A stretch of 47,541 nt of DNA from the NCBI GenBank assembly GCA_003222675.1, contig QHWT01000089.1:1-47541 (forward strand), read 5' to 3'. The stretch is from Acidobacteriota bacterium (lineage in GTDB: Bacteria > Acidobacteriota > Vicinamibacteria > Vicinamibacterales > 2-12-FULL-66-21). A model generated the notes under the pieces. The model did no database searches and was not told where the DNA came from. It worked only from the letters and a program-made list of their open reading frames with translations. Positions 27,907-35,902 of the stretch are shown here, piece by piece. Within the stretch, counting starts at the first letter, position 1. Each line of letters starts with the position of its first letter. Made by a program: the position numbers and the translations under genes.

Positions 27907-28962
27907 TTGAAGCTCAAGTTTGTTGCGTGTGTTCTGATTGGTGCGGCGTGCGTCATCGCGTGCCGCAAGGCGCCTGCCGCCAGCGCGCAGGCCGTGTCAA
28001 CCGCCGCGACCACTGGACAGGTGGGTGCAGGCGCTTCAGGCAAGCCAGCGCCAGCGCCGCCCCCCAAGCCCGTCCCCACGCAGCTCCCTGATGTGGTGGC
28101 GCGCGTGAATGGCGAGAACCTCAAGAAGGCCGACTTCGAGCGGATGGTTCACACCCTGGAGCAGCGCGCGGGTCAGCAGATTCCGGCCGAACGCCGCGAC
28201 GAGATCCTGCGCGGCGCGCTCGACCAGCTGGTGGTCTACACCCTGCTCTCGCAGGAGAGTCGCAACCGTGGAATCAAGGTCGAAGAAACGGAGATCGATC
28301 AGAAGGTCGAGCAGCTCCGCGCGAAGTTTCCAAATCAGGAAGCCTTCGCGAAAGCGCTTACCGAGCGCGGCATGACGATGGACCGTTTGAAGCACGACGC
28401 GCGCGTCGACATCAGCGTAACGAAGCTGATGGACGCGGAGATGGCGACCGAGCCCGGCCCGAGCGATGAGGACGCGAAGAACTTCTACGACAAAAATCCC
28501 GATCGCTTCAAGCAGGGAGAAAAGGTCCGCGCGAGCCACATCCTGATCAAAGTCGATCAGAAGGCCCCGCCCGCCGCGAAGCAGAAGGCGCGCGCGGAAA
28601 TCGACGCCGTGCTGAAACAGGCGAAGGCCGGCGGCGACTTCGCCAAGCTGGCCCAGGAGCGCTCGCAGGACGGGAGCGCCGCACAGGGGGGCGACCTCAA
28701 TTACTTCACACGCGAACAGATGGTCCCCGAATTCACGAAGGTCGCCTTCGAGCTCAAGCCGGGCCAGATCAGCGACGTGGTGGAGACGCAGTTCGGATAC
28801 CACATCATCAAAGTCGTCGATCATCAGGAGGCGCGCACCATGCCGTACGAGCAGGTGAGCCCCCAGATCAAGCAGTACCTCGGCAACCAGAAGAAACAGC
28901 AGCACGCCGATGCCTTCGTCGACGGCCTCAAGAAAAAATCGAAGATCGAGGTCCTCATCTGA
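27907..28962 (+). CDS. Peptidyl-prolyl isomerase lipoprotein (SurA/PrsA-like parvulin)
   Basis: 351 residues if TTG 27907 is the start, five bases after GAGG; GTG 27901 also stays in frame but overlaps that ribosome binding site. The N-terminus KLKFVACVLIGAACVIAC is a lipoprotein signal with the lipid-modified Cys in VIAC. After a Pro/Ala linker comes a SurA-like helical domain (VARVNGENLKKADFERMV) and a rotamase domain (VRASHILIKVD, GGDFAKLAQERSQDGSAAQGGDLNYF, GQISDVVETQFGYHIIKV). It should help fold proteins outside the inner membrane, possibly outer-membrane barrels. It follows the PBP gene after a repeat-filled gap and is nine bases from xdhC. Confidence 0.9.
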   Translation: MKLKFVACVLIGAACVIACRKAPAASAQAVSTAATTGQVGAGASGKPAPAPPPKPVPTQLPDVVARVNGENLKKADFERMVHTLEQRAGQQIPAERRDEILRGALDQLVVYTLLSQESRNRGIKVEETEIDQKVEQLRAKFPNQEAFAKALTERGMTMDRLKHDARVDISVTKLMDAEMATEPGPSDEDAKNFYDKNPDRFKQGEKVRASHILIKVDQKAPPAAKQKARAEIDAVLKQAKAGGDFAKLAQERSQDGSAAQGGDLNYFTREQMVPEFTKVAFELKPGQISDVVETQFGYHIIKVVDHQEARTMPYEQVSPQIKQYLGNQKKQQHADAFVDGLKKKSKIEVLI

Positions 28963-28970
28963 ACGACGAA

Positions 28971-29828
28971 GTGCTGCCGGCCGCCGCGTCCGCGCTCGAG
29001 CGCGGCGAGCCCGCCGCGCTGATGACCATCGTGCGCGCCAGCGGCTCGACGCCGCAGCGCACAGGTGCCAAGATGCTCGTCTACGCCGACGGACGCACCG
29101 TCGGCACGATCGGCGGCGGATGTTACGAGAACGACGCGCTCGGCAAGGCCCGTGAGGCGATCGCCACCGGCAGGCCGGTTCTCGTGCGTTACGATCTCAA
29201 CGATGATTTCGCTCAGGAATCGGGCCTGATCTGCGGCGGACAGATGGAGGTTTACATCGATCCCATCGCACCGGCCCCGCGTCTCTACATCATTGGCGCG
29301 GGGCACGTCGGCTTCCATCTCGCGCGCGTGGCCGCCGACAGCGGTTTCCGCGTTCACGTCGTGGACGACCGCGAGAAGTTCGCCAACACTGAACGCTTCC
29401 CCTCCGCTGACGCCATCATCGTCGAAGACATCGCCGACTGGTTGCACAGAGCCGAGCTTCCTGCGAATGCGTACGTGGTGGTCGTGACGCGTGGGCACAC
29501 GCACGACTTCGACGCGCTGCGCGCGCTGGCCGCGCGCGACCTGCGATACCTCGGGTTGATCGGCAGCCGCGCGAAAGTGGCGCGGGTCTTTGACGCGCTC
29601 GCCGCCGAAGGCATGCCTGCAGAGTGCCTCTCGCGGGTGCACGCCCCGATCGGTCTCGACATTGGCGCGATCACGCCAGCCGAGATCGCCGTCAGCATCC
29701 TCGCAGAGCTGATCGCGGTTCGACACGGGAAAGACGTGTCGGCGGTATCGTTGAAATGGCACCGCGCCCCCGGTTCACGGGTTCACCGGTTCACCGGTTC
29801 ACAGGTTCAGGACGCGGAGAACCGCTGA
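28971..29828 (+). CDS. XdhC-family protein (molybdenum hydroxylase maturation)
   Basis: 285 residues from GTG 28971, nine bases after the parvulin stop. XdhC/CoxI proteins bind and sulfurate the molybdenum cofactor for xanthine-dehydrogenase-type enzymes. Seen: IVRASGSTPQRTGAKMLVY and GTIGGGCYENDAL (XdhC N-terminal domain), ESGLICGGQMEVYID, and a Rossmann domain starting LYIIGAGHVGFHLARVAADSGF, with RDLRYLGLIGSRAK and IGLDIGAITPAEIAVSILAE near the end. The last 20 or so residues are encoded by GGTTCACCG repeats and look like an acquired tail. No molybdenum hydroxylase gene is adjacent, but a purine-type deaminase follows. Confidence 0.9.
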   Translation: MLPAAASALERGEPAALMTIVRASGSTPQRTGAKMLVYADGRTVGTIGGGCYENDALGKAREAIATGRPVLVRYDLNDDFAQESGLICGGQMEVYIDPIAPAPRLYIIGAGHVGFHLARVAADSGFRVHVVDDREKFANTERFPSADAIIVEDIADWLHRAELPANAYVVVVTRGHTHDFDALRALAARDLRYLGLIGSRAKVARVFDALAAEGMPAECLSRVHAPIGLDIGAITPAEIAVSILAELIAVRHGKDVSAVSLKWHRAPGSRVHRFTGSQVQDAENR

Positions 29829-29853
29829 ACCGTGAACGTTGAACCGTGAACCG
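29770..29853. repeat. GGTTCACCG / GAACCGTGAACC micro-repeats over the xdhC end
   Basis: Four GGTTCAC copies (29770-29808), then an inverted set CTGAACCGTGAACGTTGAACCGTGAACC up to the next ATG. The two sets can pair. The repeat codes for the xdhC tail and fills the gap before the amidohydrolase. Confidence 0.75.
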
Positions 29854-31176
29854 ATGTCCACGCTGATTCGCAACGCGACAATCGTCACGATGAACGACGC
29901 GCTCGACATCATCGAAGGCGCGGTGTCGATTCGTGACGGTCGCATCTTCTCGCTCGGCCCCGAGCCGGACGCCGCGCACGAGACCGTCATCGACGCGCAC
30001 GGCGACTACCTGCTGCCCGGCTTCATTCAGACCCACGTTCATCTGTGTCAGACGCTCTTTCGCGGGTACGCCGACGACATGCCGCTGCTCGACTGGCTGC
30101 GACGGCGTGTCTGGCCGATGGAAGCGGCGCACACGGCGGACACGCTGCGCGCCTCCACGCGTCTCGCGGCGAGCGAACTGCTCCTCACCGGCACCACGAC
30201 CGTGCTGACGATGGAGACGGTGCACGATACGGACGTCGTGTTCGAGACCCTCGATCGCATGGGGCTGCGCGCGGTCGTCGGCAAGTGCATGATGGATTCC
30301 GATCGCGACGTCCCGCGGCGCCTGCAGGAAGCGACGCGCGAGTCGATCGACGAGAGCGTCGCGCTGCGGAAACGTTGGGATGGCAAGGGAGGCGGACGGC
30401 TGCGTGCGGCGTTCGCGCCGCGCTTCGCCGTCTCGTGCTCGCGGGAACTGCTCGAGGCGGTCGCCGAGCTGTCGGCGCGCGAGCATGTCATCGTTCACAC
30501 GCACGCGGCGGAAAATCGCGATGAAGTCGAGATGGTGCGCCGCATCTCCGGCGGAATGAGCAATGTCGAGTACCTCGCCGACACCGGCCTGGCGACGCCG
30601 CACGTCTGCACGGCGCACTGCGTGTGGGTCACTGACGCGGAGCAGGCGCTGCTGGCGGAGCGCGACGTCAAGGTCCTGCATTGCCCGAGCTCGAACCTGA
30701 AGCTCGGCTCCGGGCTCGCCCCCGTCACCGAGATGCGCGCGCGCGGTATTTCCGTGTCGCTCGGCGCCGACGGCGCCGCGTGCAACAACCGGCTGGACAT
30801 GTTCGACGAGATGCGGCTCGCCGCAACGCTGCAGGCGGTCCGCGCGCGTCCCGGCTTGCTGACCGCCCGAGATGCGCTGTGGATGGCCACCCGCGAAGGG
30901 GCGCGGGCACTTGGCGTTCAAGCCGAGGTGGGCTCCATCGAGCTGCGAAAGCGTGCTGACCTCATCCTTATTAATCGCAACCGGCTCCACGTCGCGCCCG
31001 ACCACGACCCTTGGTCCACCCTGGTCTACGCCGCGCGAGGCACGGATGTGCGGTTGACGATCGTCGACGGCGAGATCCTCGTCCGCGACTTCACGCTCGT
31101 CCGCGAGGATGCCGCCGGGATCGCCGCTGAAGCTCGTCAGGCGGCGGGACGTCTTGCCGCCCGCGCCGGTGTGTAA
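29854..31176 (+). CDS. Amidohydrolase, cytosine/guanine or 5-deoxyadenosine deaminase type
   Basis: 440 residues from ATG 29854; an in-frame TTG at 29839 lies within repeats. It is a metal-dependent TIM-barrel hydrolase of the ATZ/TRZ-MtaD group: GFIQTHVHLCQTLFRG (HxH ligands), VIVHTHAAEN, CTAHCVWV, LHCPSSNLKLGSGLAPV and LGADGAACNNRLDMFDEM. Members deaminate guanine, S-adenosylhomocysteine, 5-deoxyadenosine or triazines. The substrate cannot be fixed from sequence alone. The preceding xdhC hints at purine breakdown, since guanine deamination gives xanthine for a molybdenum dehydrogenase; that is inference. Confidence 0.87.
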   Translation: MSTLIRNATIVTMNDALDIIEGAVSIRDGRIFSLGPEPDAAHETVIDAHGDYLLPGFIQTHVHLCQTLFRGYADDMPLLDWLRRRVWPMEAAHTADTLRASTRLAASELLLTGTTTVLTMETVHDTDVVFETLDRMGLRAVVGKCMMDSDRDVPRRLQEATRESIDESVALRKRWDGKGGGRLRAAFAPRFAVSCSRELLEAVAELSAREHVIVHTHAAENRDEVEMVRRISGGMSNVEYLADTGLATPHVCTAHCVWVTDAEQALLAERDVKVLHCPSSNLKLGSGLAPVTEMRARGISVSLGADGAACNNRLDMFDEMRLAATLQAVRARPGLLTARDALWMATREGARALGVQAEVGSIELRKRADLILINRNRLHVAPDHDPWSTLVYAARGTDVRLTIVDGEILVRDFTLVREDAAGIAAEARQAAGRLAARAGV

Positions 31177-31186
31177 TCGAACGCCC

Positions 31187-31199
31187 GGGGTCTGACCCC
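31187..31199 (+). terminator. GGGGTCTGACCCC hairpin after the amidohydrolase
   Basis: A compact GC stem 11 bases past the stop codon, followed by further GGACCC/GGGTCC-like segments. There is no U-tract, so rho-independent action is uncertain. Confidence 0.4.
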
Positions 31200-31241
31200 A
31201 GGCGCGGACCCAGCCGGTGTCGGACCCCGATGGTCGAACGT

Positions 31242-31312
31242 CCGCCTGACCAGCCTCCGCCAAGGCTACGGCGGTCCGCCGAAGCGCTTCGCGCGAAGGC
31301 GGAAGGCGGAAG
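31242..31312. repeat. 71-base dispersed repeat, copy 2
   Basis: Direct copy of 27790-27860 with a single difference. It lies between the amidohydrolase and the hrcA promoter. Together the copies bracket a 3.4 kb block with three genes. Confidence 0.9.
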
Positions 31313-31377
31313 CCACAAGAACTAAGGCGATTCGCGCCTCACCGTTGCCCATCGCGCCTCGGATCGGCGACCTCGGT

Positions 31378-31383
31378 TATAAT
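31378..31383 (+). promoter_or_regulatory. -10 element of the hrcA operon
   Basis: A consensus TATAAT four bases before CIRCE; transcription should begin inside CIRCE, near 31390. No good -35 is seen at 16-18 bases upstream. Confidence 0.6.
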
Positions 31384-31386
31384 CTT

Positions 31387-31413
31387 TTAGCACTCCCTTC
31401 CGTCGAGTGCTAA
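31387..31413. promoter_or_regulatory. CIRCE operator (HrcA binding site)
   Basis: TTAGCACTC-N9-GAGTGCTAA, an exact match to the CIRCE consensus, six bases before the hrcA ATG. HrcA dimers bind this inverted repeat and repress heat-shock genes; HrcA is stabilised by GroEL in known systems. The operon is therefore probably autoregulated and induced by heat or misfolded protein. Confidence 0.97.
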
Positions 31414-31419
31414 ACACTC

Positions 31420-32460
31420 ATGACGCGACATCCTGAGCTACCCGAACGAGATAGACGAATTCTCGCGGCGCTGGTCCAGGCCTACATCGAGCACGGCGAG
31501 CCGATCTCGTCCCTTTGGCTCGCCAGCCGCGGGTTCGGCGTGTCCTCGGCAACGCTCCGGAATGTGATGGCCCGGCTCGAAGAGCAGGGCTACGTGCGTC
31601 AGCCGCATACGTCGGCCGGCCGCGTCCCGACCGACATGGGGTATCGGAGCTACGTCGATCAGCTGATGGCCGAGCGGCGGATCGCGCGTCTCGCGCCGGA
31701 TGTCGAGCAGCGGCTGCGCCGCGCTGGCACCGTTGAAGACGTCCTGTCGCACGCCTCACAGGAAATTTCGCGCGCATCACAGCAGATCGGTTTCGCAATC
31801 GCTCCAGCCACGGATGTGACGTTCGAGCACCTCGACTTCGTGCCGCTCGAGGCCGGTAAGATCCTCGTGGTTCTCGTCTCGGCGGGTGGCCAGATCTCGC
31901 ACAAAGTGATCGAACCAAGCGAACCCTACCTGCGCGAGGAACTGCAACAGGCTGCCAACTACATCAATACCGAGTTCACAGGTCAGACGCTCAGCGATAT
32001 GCGGCAAAGCGTCATGGATCTGCTGAGAGAAGAACGCACCTTGTATGACCAGTTGATGGCACGAGCCCTGCGTCTCGCCAGCACGACGTTCGAGGGGCTC
32101 GAGCCGCAGCCCTCGATTTACATTAACGGCACATCGCTGCTGCTCGACGTCGCCGGATCGGACGATCCGGAGACGACGGTCACGACCATGCGCACGCTGC
32201 TGCGCATGATGGAAGAGAAAACGCGGCTGGTGCAGTTGATCGATGCGTGCATGGACGGAGCGGGTTTGACGGTCGTCATCGGATCCGAGCATCCCGATCC
32301 GGACCTGCAATGCTTCAGTGTCGTCACATCGAGGTATACCGACGGGCGGCGCACCGGCACGGTCGGCGTGATCGGGCGGACGCGGATGCGCTACTCGCGG
32401 ACGATTAACGTTGTCGACAGCCTGTCGCGCGCGATCAACAAGGTTCTGGACAAGTCGTAG
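31420..32460 (+). CDS. hrcA: Heat-inducible transcription repressor HrcA
   Basis: 346 residues, usual family length. The N-terminal winged helix covers about 1-80: RDRRILAALVQAYIEHGEPISS, then the recognition region GFGVSSATLRNVMARLEEQGYVRQPHTSAGRVPTDMGYRSYVD, which is highly characteristic. A GAF-like and dimerisation region follows, ending VVTSRYTDGRRTGTVGVIGRTRMRYSRTINVVDSLSRAINKVL. It represses genes with CIRCE, including its own operon. It is first in hrcA-grpE-dnaJ-prmA; grpE starts five bases after its stop. Confidence 0.97.
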   Translation: MTRHPELPERDRRILAALVQAYIEHGEPISSLWLASRGFGVSSATLRNVMARLEEQGYVRQPHTSAGRVPTDMGYRSYVDQLMAERRIARLAPDVEQRLRRAGTVEDVLSHASQEISRASQQIGFAIAPATDVTFEHLDFVPLEAGKILVVLVSAGGQISHKVIEPSEPYLREELQQAANYINTEFTGQTLSDMRQSVMDLLREERTLYDQLMARALRLASTTFEGLEPQPSIYINGTSLLLDVAGSDDPETTVTTMRTLLRMMEEKTRLVQLIDACMDGAGLTVVIGSEHPDPDLQCFSVVTSRYTDGRRTGTVGVIGRTRMRYSRTINVVDSLSRAINKVLDKS

Positions 32461-32465
32461 ATGCC

Positions 32466-32984
32466 ATGGACGATGAACTGAACGAGTCATCCGAACAAAC
32501 CGCGGCGGCAACGGAAAACGCTCCGCGCGAGTCCGCGGAGGTGAGCGAGCTTCAGCGGCAGCGCGACGATTACTACGATCGCCTGCTGCGGAAGACCGCC
32601 GAGTTCGACAACTACCGCAAGCGCGTGGACCGCGAGCGCGTCCAGCTTGCCGAAGCCGCAGCCTCAGACCTGCTCGAGGAACTGCTGCCGCTCGTCGACG
32701 ATCTCGAGCGTGCGCTCAAGGCCGACACGGGATCCGAAGGGGCCGACGCCTACCGGCGCGGAGTGGAATTAATCCATCGGCAGCTGGCCGAACTGTTGCG
32801 CAAGCGCGGCGTGCGCCCGATCGACACGTTGGGGACGGATTTCGATCCGCATTTTCACCAGGCGGTCGCGCACGAAATGGCAGAGGGTCGCCGCGAGGGT
32901 GAAGTGATCGAGGAATTCCGTCGGGGCTACATGCTGGGCGACCGGCTGCTGCGTCCCGCAATGGTGAAGGTGGCGAAAGGGTGA
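32466..32984 (+). CDS. grpE: Nucleotide exchange factor GrpE
   Basis: 172 residues. It releases ADP from DnaK during the chaperone cycle. Seen: an acidic, poorly conserved N-terminus, a coiled coil (EVSELQRQRDDYYDRLLRKTAEFDNYRKRVDRERVQL) and the C-terminal beta region with the family signature around FHQAVAHEMAEGRREGEVIEEFRRGYMLGDRLLRPAMVKVAKG. The ATG at 32466 sits five bases after hrcA, and its last bases overlap the dnaJ GTG (GTGA). Its partner gene dnaK is not between it and dnaJ, unlike the common order. Confidence 0.95.
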   Translation: MDDELNESSEQTAAATENAPRESAEVSELQRQRDDYYDRLLRKTAEFDNYRKRVDRERVQLAEAAASDLLEELLPLVDDLERALKADTGSEGADAYRRGVELIHRQLAELLRKRGVRPIDTLGTDFDPHFHQAVAHEMAEGRREGEVIEEFRRGYMLGDRLLRPAMVKVAKG

Positions 32985-34126
32985 GCAAGCGCGATTACTA
33001 CGAAGTGCTCGGCATAGGCCGGGACTCGACGGACCAGCAGATCAAGAGCGCCTATCGCAAGCTCGCGCTCAAGTACCATCCGGACCGGAATCCCGGAGAC
33101 CACACAGCCGAGGAGCGCTTCAAGGAAGCGGCGGAGGCATACGCCGTCCTTGCCGACGCGCAGAAGCGCGAGCTGTACAACCGCTTCGGACACGCGGGCG
33201 TCAGCGGCGCGGGCCCGGGGGCTGGAGGATTCGATCCGACCGTCTTCGCCGGGTTCGAGGATATCTTCGGCAGCCTCGGGGATCTCTTCGGCTTTGGCGA
33301 CGTGTTCGGCGGCCGACGGCGGCGCGGCGGCCCGCAGCGCGGTGCCGACCTTCGGTACGATCTCGAGATCTCGTTCGAGGAATCGTACGAAGGCGCGGAG
33401 ACCGCGATCCAGATTCCGCGCGAAGAATCGTGCGAGACGTGCAGCGGGTCTGGCGCGGCGCCGGGAAGCACGCCGGAAGTGTGCAGCCAGTGCCGGGGAT
33501 CCGGCCAGCTCCGGTTCCAGCAGGGATTTCTCACCGTCGCGCGGCCGTGCACGAATTGCCGCGGGACGGGCCGCGTCATCAGCAAACCGTGCCAGGCGTG
33601 CCGTGGCGCCGGACGCGTGGGGCGCGAGCGAAAGATCACCGTCAAGATTCCGCCGGGCATCGCAACCGGGCAGCGCCTGCGTCTCTACGGCGAGGGGGAG
33701 CACGGATCGGCCGGCGGTCCGGCCGGCGATCTCTACGTCGTCGTCCACGTGCAGGAACATTCGTTTTTCCATCGCGAGGGGGACGATCTCTATTGCGAGC
33801 TGCCGCTGACGTTCCCGACGCTGGCGCTCGGCGGCGATGTGCGTGTGCCCACGATGAAGGCGGAAGAGGAGCTCAAGATTCCGGCTGGCACGCAGCCCGG
33901 CGCGCGGTTCAAGCTGCGCGGTAAGGGCATGCCCAACGTTTCCGGCCGCGGGCACGGCGATCTCTACGCAATCGCGCGCGCGCTCGTCCCGCGGAAGCTG
34001 ACGCGCGAGCAGAAGCACCTGCTCGAGGAACTGGCGAAGACGATGCCGCAGGAGATCGTGGACCCCGAGACGGCGGAATCGTCGGAGAAGCCGTTCTTCG
34101 AAAAGGTGAAGGATATCTTTGGCTGA
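32981..34126 (+). CDS. dnaJ: Chaperone DnaJ
   Basis: 381 residues from GTG 32981, overlapping the grpE stop by four bases. The J domain has HPD at 33-35 (KYHPDRNPGD), followed by a Gly/Phe-rich region (GAGPGAGGFDPTVFAGFEDIFGSLGDLFGFGDVFGG). Four zinc motifs start at residue 151: CETCSGSG, CSQCRGSG, CTNCRGTG and CQACRGAG. The C-terminal substrate domain and dimer segment complete a class I DnaJ. It delivers unfolded proteins to DnaK and triggers its ATPase. Confidence 0.97.
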   Translation: MSKRDYYEVLGIGRDSTDQQIKSAYRKLALKYHPDRNPGDHTAEERFKEAAEAYAVLADAQKRELYNRFGHAGVSGAGPGAGGFDPTVFAGFEDIFGSLGDLFGFGDVFGGRRRRGGPQRGADLRYDLEISFEESYEGAETAIQIPREESCETCSGSGAAPGSTPEVCSQCRGSGQLRFQQGFLTVARPCTNCRGTGRVISKPCQACRGAGRVGRERKITVKIPPGIATGQRLRLYGEGEHGSAGGPAGDLYVVVHVQEHSFFHREGDDLYCELPLTFPTLALGGDVRVPTMKAEEELKIPAGTQPGARFKLRGKGMPNVSGRGHGDLYAIARALVPRKLTREQKHLLEELAKTMPQEIVDPETAESSEKPFFEKVKDIFG

Positions 34127-35039
34127 TTCGCCGGCGCTCGAGGTCACGTTCCTCGCAGCGCCCGGCGCGCTTTCGCCTTCGGCTTCGACGGGGCGCCATG
34201 AAGCGACCGGTGCTCAACCAGGTTGCGCAGTCGGCGGCGACCCGTTCCTTCGCGAACGCCTTTACGCGCTGCTCGACGACTTCAATCCGGTCGCAATCCA
34301 CGAAGACGACGTCGGCGATACGTGGCGCGTGTTCTTTCCGTCCGCCGCACAACGAGATGCCGCCGCGGCCCGCGTGAGCGCGGCTGTGGCGCGGCAGCTG
34401 CTCCACACACGCGCAATCGATGTGCCTGACGAGGATTGGGCGCGGCGCTCCCAGCAGAACCTCCATGCGGTTGACGTCGGCGGCCTCGTCATCGCGCCGC
34501 CGTGGGACGTACCACGCGGCGTCTCGAAGCCGGTCATCATCATCGAGCCGTCGATGGGATTCGGGACCGGCCATCACGCCACGACGAGGCTGTGCCTCCG
34601 GCTGCTGCAGCGACTCGAACTGCGCGGCGCACGCGTTATCGATATCGGCACCGGTTCCGGCGTGCTCGCGCTCGCGGCCTGGAAGCTCGGGGCGAACGAC
34701 GTGGTCGCGATCGACAACGATCCGGACGCGCTCGACAACGCACGCGACAACATCGCACGGAACGGCGGCGCCGGGGCCATCGACGTCATCTGCGACGATC
34801 TGACTACGTTGAAGGTGCAGCCGGCGGATGTCGTCCTCGCGAATCTCACGGCCGCGGTGCTGGTGCGGGATGCAGCGGCACTCCGCAGGGTCGCGCGCAG
34901 TGGGGCCTGCATGATCCTCAGTGGCTTTGCCTCCGATTATCTCGTCGACATACTGCCGTCATTCGACGGGACGAGCATGATCGACCAGATGAGTGAGGGA
35001 GACTGGGCGGCAATCGCCCTGCAACTGACTTCCGCCTGA
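34119..35039 (+). CDS. prmA: Ribosomal protein L11 methyltransferase (PrmA)
   Basis: 306 residues from a TTG at 34119 that overlaps the dnaJ end by eight bases; no in-frame ATG gives a better start. PrmA methylates ribosomal protein L11 with S-adenosylmethionine. Seen: an N-terminal substrate domain with PPWDVPRGVSKPVIIIEPSMGFGTGHHATTRLCL, then the SAM site VIDIGTGSGVLALAAWKLG, AIDNDPDALDNARDNIARNGG and DVVLANLTAAVL. The dnaJ-prmA neighbourhood is common in bacteria. The last two codons and stop (TCC GCC TGA) are part of a TTCCGC..GCGGAA hairpin repeat. Confidence 0.94.
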   Translation: MADSPALEVTFLAAPGALSPSASTGRHEATGAQPGCAVGGDPFLRERLYALLDDFNPVAIHEDDVGDTWRVFFPSAAQRDAAAARVSAAVARQLLHTRAIDVPDEDWARRSQQNLHAVDVGGLVIAPPWDVPRGVSKPVIIIEPSMGFGTGHHATTRLCLRLLQRLELRGARVIDIGTGSGVLALAAWKLGANDVVAIDNDPDALDNARDNIARNGGAGAIDVICDDLTTLKVQPADVVLANLTAAVLVRDAAALRRVARSGACMILSGFASDYLVDILPSFDGTSMIDQMSEGDWAAIALQLTSA

Positions 35040-35114
35040 ACGCGGAAGCCACAAGAGTGTCGTGTTTGGAGCGGGGTCTTTGGACCCGGCGCAAAGGCGG
35101 TACTAAGAGCCGCC
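35029..35114. repeat. Hairpin elements between convergent prmA and rsmE
   Basis: TTCCGCctgaacGCGGAA (about 35031-35048) spans the prmA stop. GGGTC-TTTG-GACCC (35074-35087) and a GGCGGtactaagaGCCGCC stem (about 35096-35112) follow. They occupy the whole gap and probably terminate both genes. Confidence 0.7.
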
Positions 35115-35855
35115 CTACAGATCCGCCCACAGAAACTGCAGGACGCCGATCGCGATGATCGCGACGGCATCGGCCCGCAGTGTCCGGCGGCCGAGCGTAA
35201 TCGGCATCCATCCGGCCCGCACCGCGATCTCAATCTCTTCCGGCGCCCAGCCTCCCTCGGGTCCAACCGTCAGCGTGGCGGAGCCGGGCCGTTGCCCCTG
35301 CACTATCGCGACAGGATGGCCTTCGACGCTCACCGTCGGCTCGACGAGCATCAAACGCATCTCGGCGGTATCCTGGACGACCCACTCATCGAATGGCGTG
35401 CCGTTGCCAATCACAGGGAGAACGGCGCGTCGACACTGCTTCGCCGAGGCGACGGCGATCCGCCGCCATCGATCCGCGGCCTGTCCCTCCGTCAGCGCCT
35501 TCATGCGGACGGTCGTGTGCGCGGTGACTATCGGCTCGATCGCCGCGACGCCCATCATGGTCGCGTCCCGGACGACGTCCTCCATCTTGTCCCCCTTGAG
35601 CACCGCCTGCGCCAGCGTGAGACGCACCACCGGTTCCGGCGCGGCGCCGATCTCTTCGAGCAGGTGCACGTGTACGCCGTCACGGTTGACGCGCTCGATG
35701 CGCGCGCGATACTCGCGGCCGTTGCCGTCAAAGACGGCAATCTCGTCGCCGAAGCGGAGACGCAGGACGTGCGTGAGGTGGTGGGCTTCTTCCGCGGAGA
35801 GCGACGCCGTGTTCGAGGCAGGATCCAGATCGTTCGCGAGAAACCGCGGGAGCAT
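35115..35855 (-). CDS. rsmE: 16S rRNA m3U1498 methyltransferase (RsmE)
   Basis: 246 residues from ATG 35855 (MLPRFLANDLDPASN). It is a SPOUT-class enzyme that methylates N3 of U1498 in 16S rRNA. An N-terminal PUA-like domain holds HHLTHVLRLRFGDEIAVFDGNGREYRA. The knotted C-terminal domain shows KQCRRAVLPVIG, LTVGPEGGWAPEEIEIAVRAG and ITLGRRTLRADAVAIIAIGVLQFLW, the classic RsmE signature. It is convergent with prmA and divergent from the kinase gene. Confidence 0.95.
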   Translation of the reverse strand: MLPRFLANDLDPASNTASLSAEEAHHLTHVLRLRFGDEIAVFDGNGREYRARIERVNRDGVHVHLLEEIGAAPEPVVRLTLAQAVLKGDKMEDVVRDATMMGVAAIEPIVTAHTTVRMKALTEGQAADRWRRIAVASAKQCRRAVLPVIGNGTPFDEWVVQDTAEMRLMLVEPTVSVEGHPVAIVQGQRPGSATLTVGPEGGWAPEEIEIAVRAGWMPITLGRRTLRADAVAIIAIGVLQFLWADL

Positions 35856-35885
35856 CGCGGTCGCATTATATAAACTAAGAATCCG

Positions 35886-35891
35886 CTATAC
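35886..35891 (+). promoter_or_regulatory. Possible -10 element for the zinc-ribbon kinase
   Basis: TATACT, only 11 bases before the TTG start, implying a very short or absent leader. No Shine-Dalgarno sequence is visible before the TTG. Confidence 0.35.
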
Positions 35892-35902
35892 TCACGTCAC
35901 AC

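Noticed and set aside
31187-31240. tRNA-like segment with GGTCGAACG-type sequence
   Set aside because: No cloverleaf, anticodon arm or acceptor pairing; it is a pair of GGGGTC/GACCCC-type hairpins.
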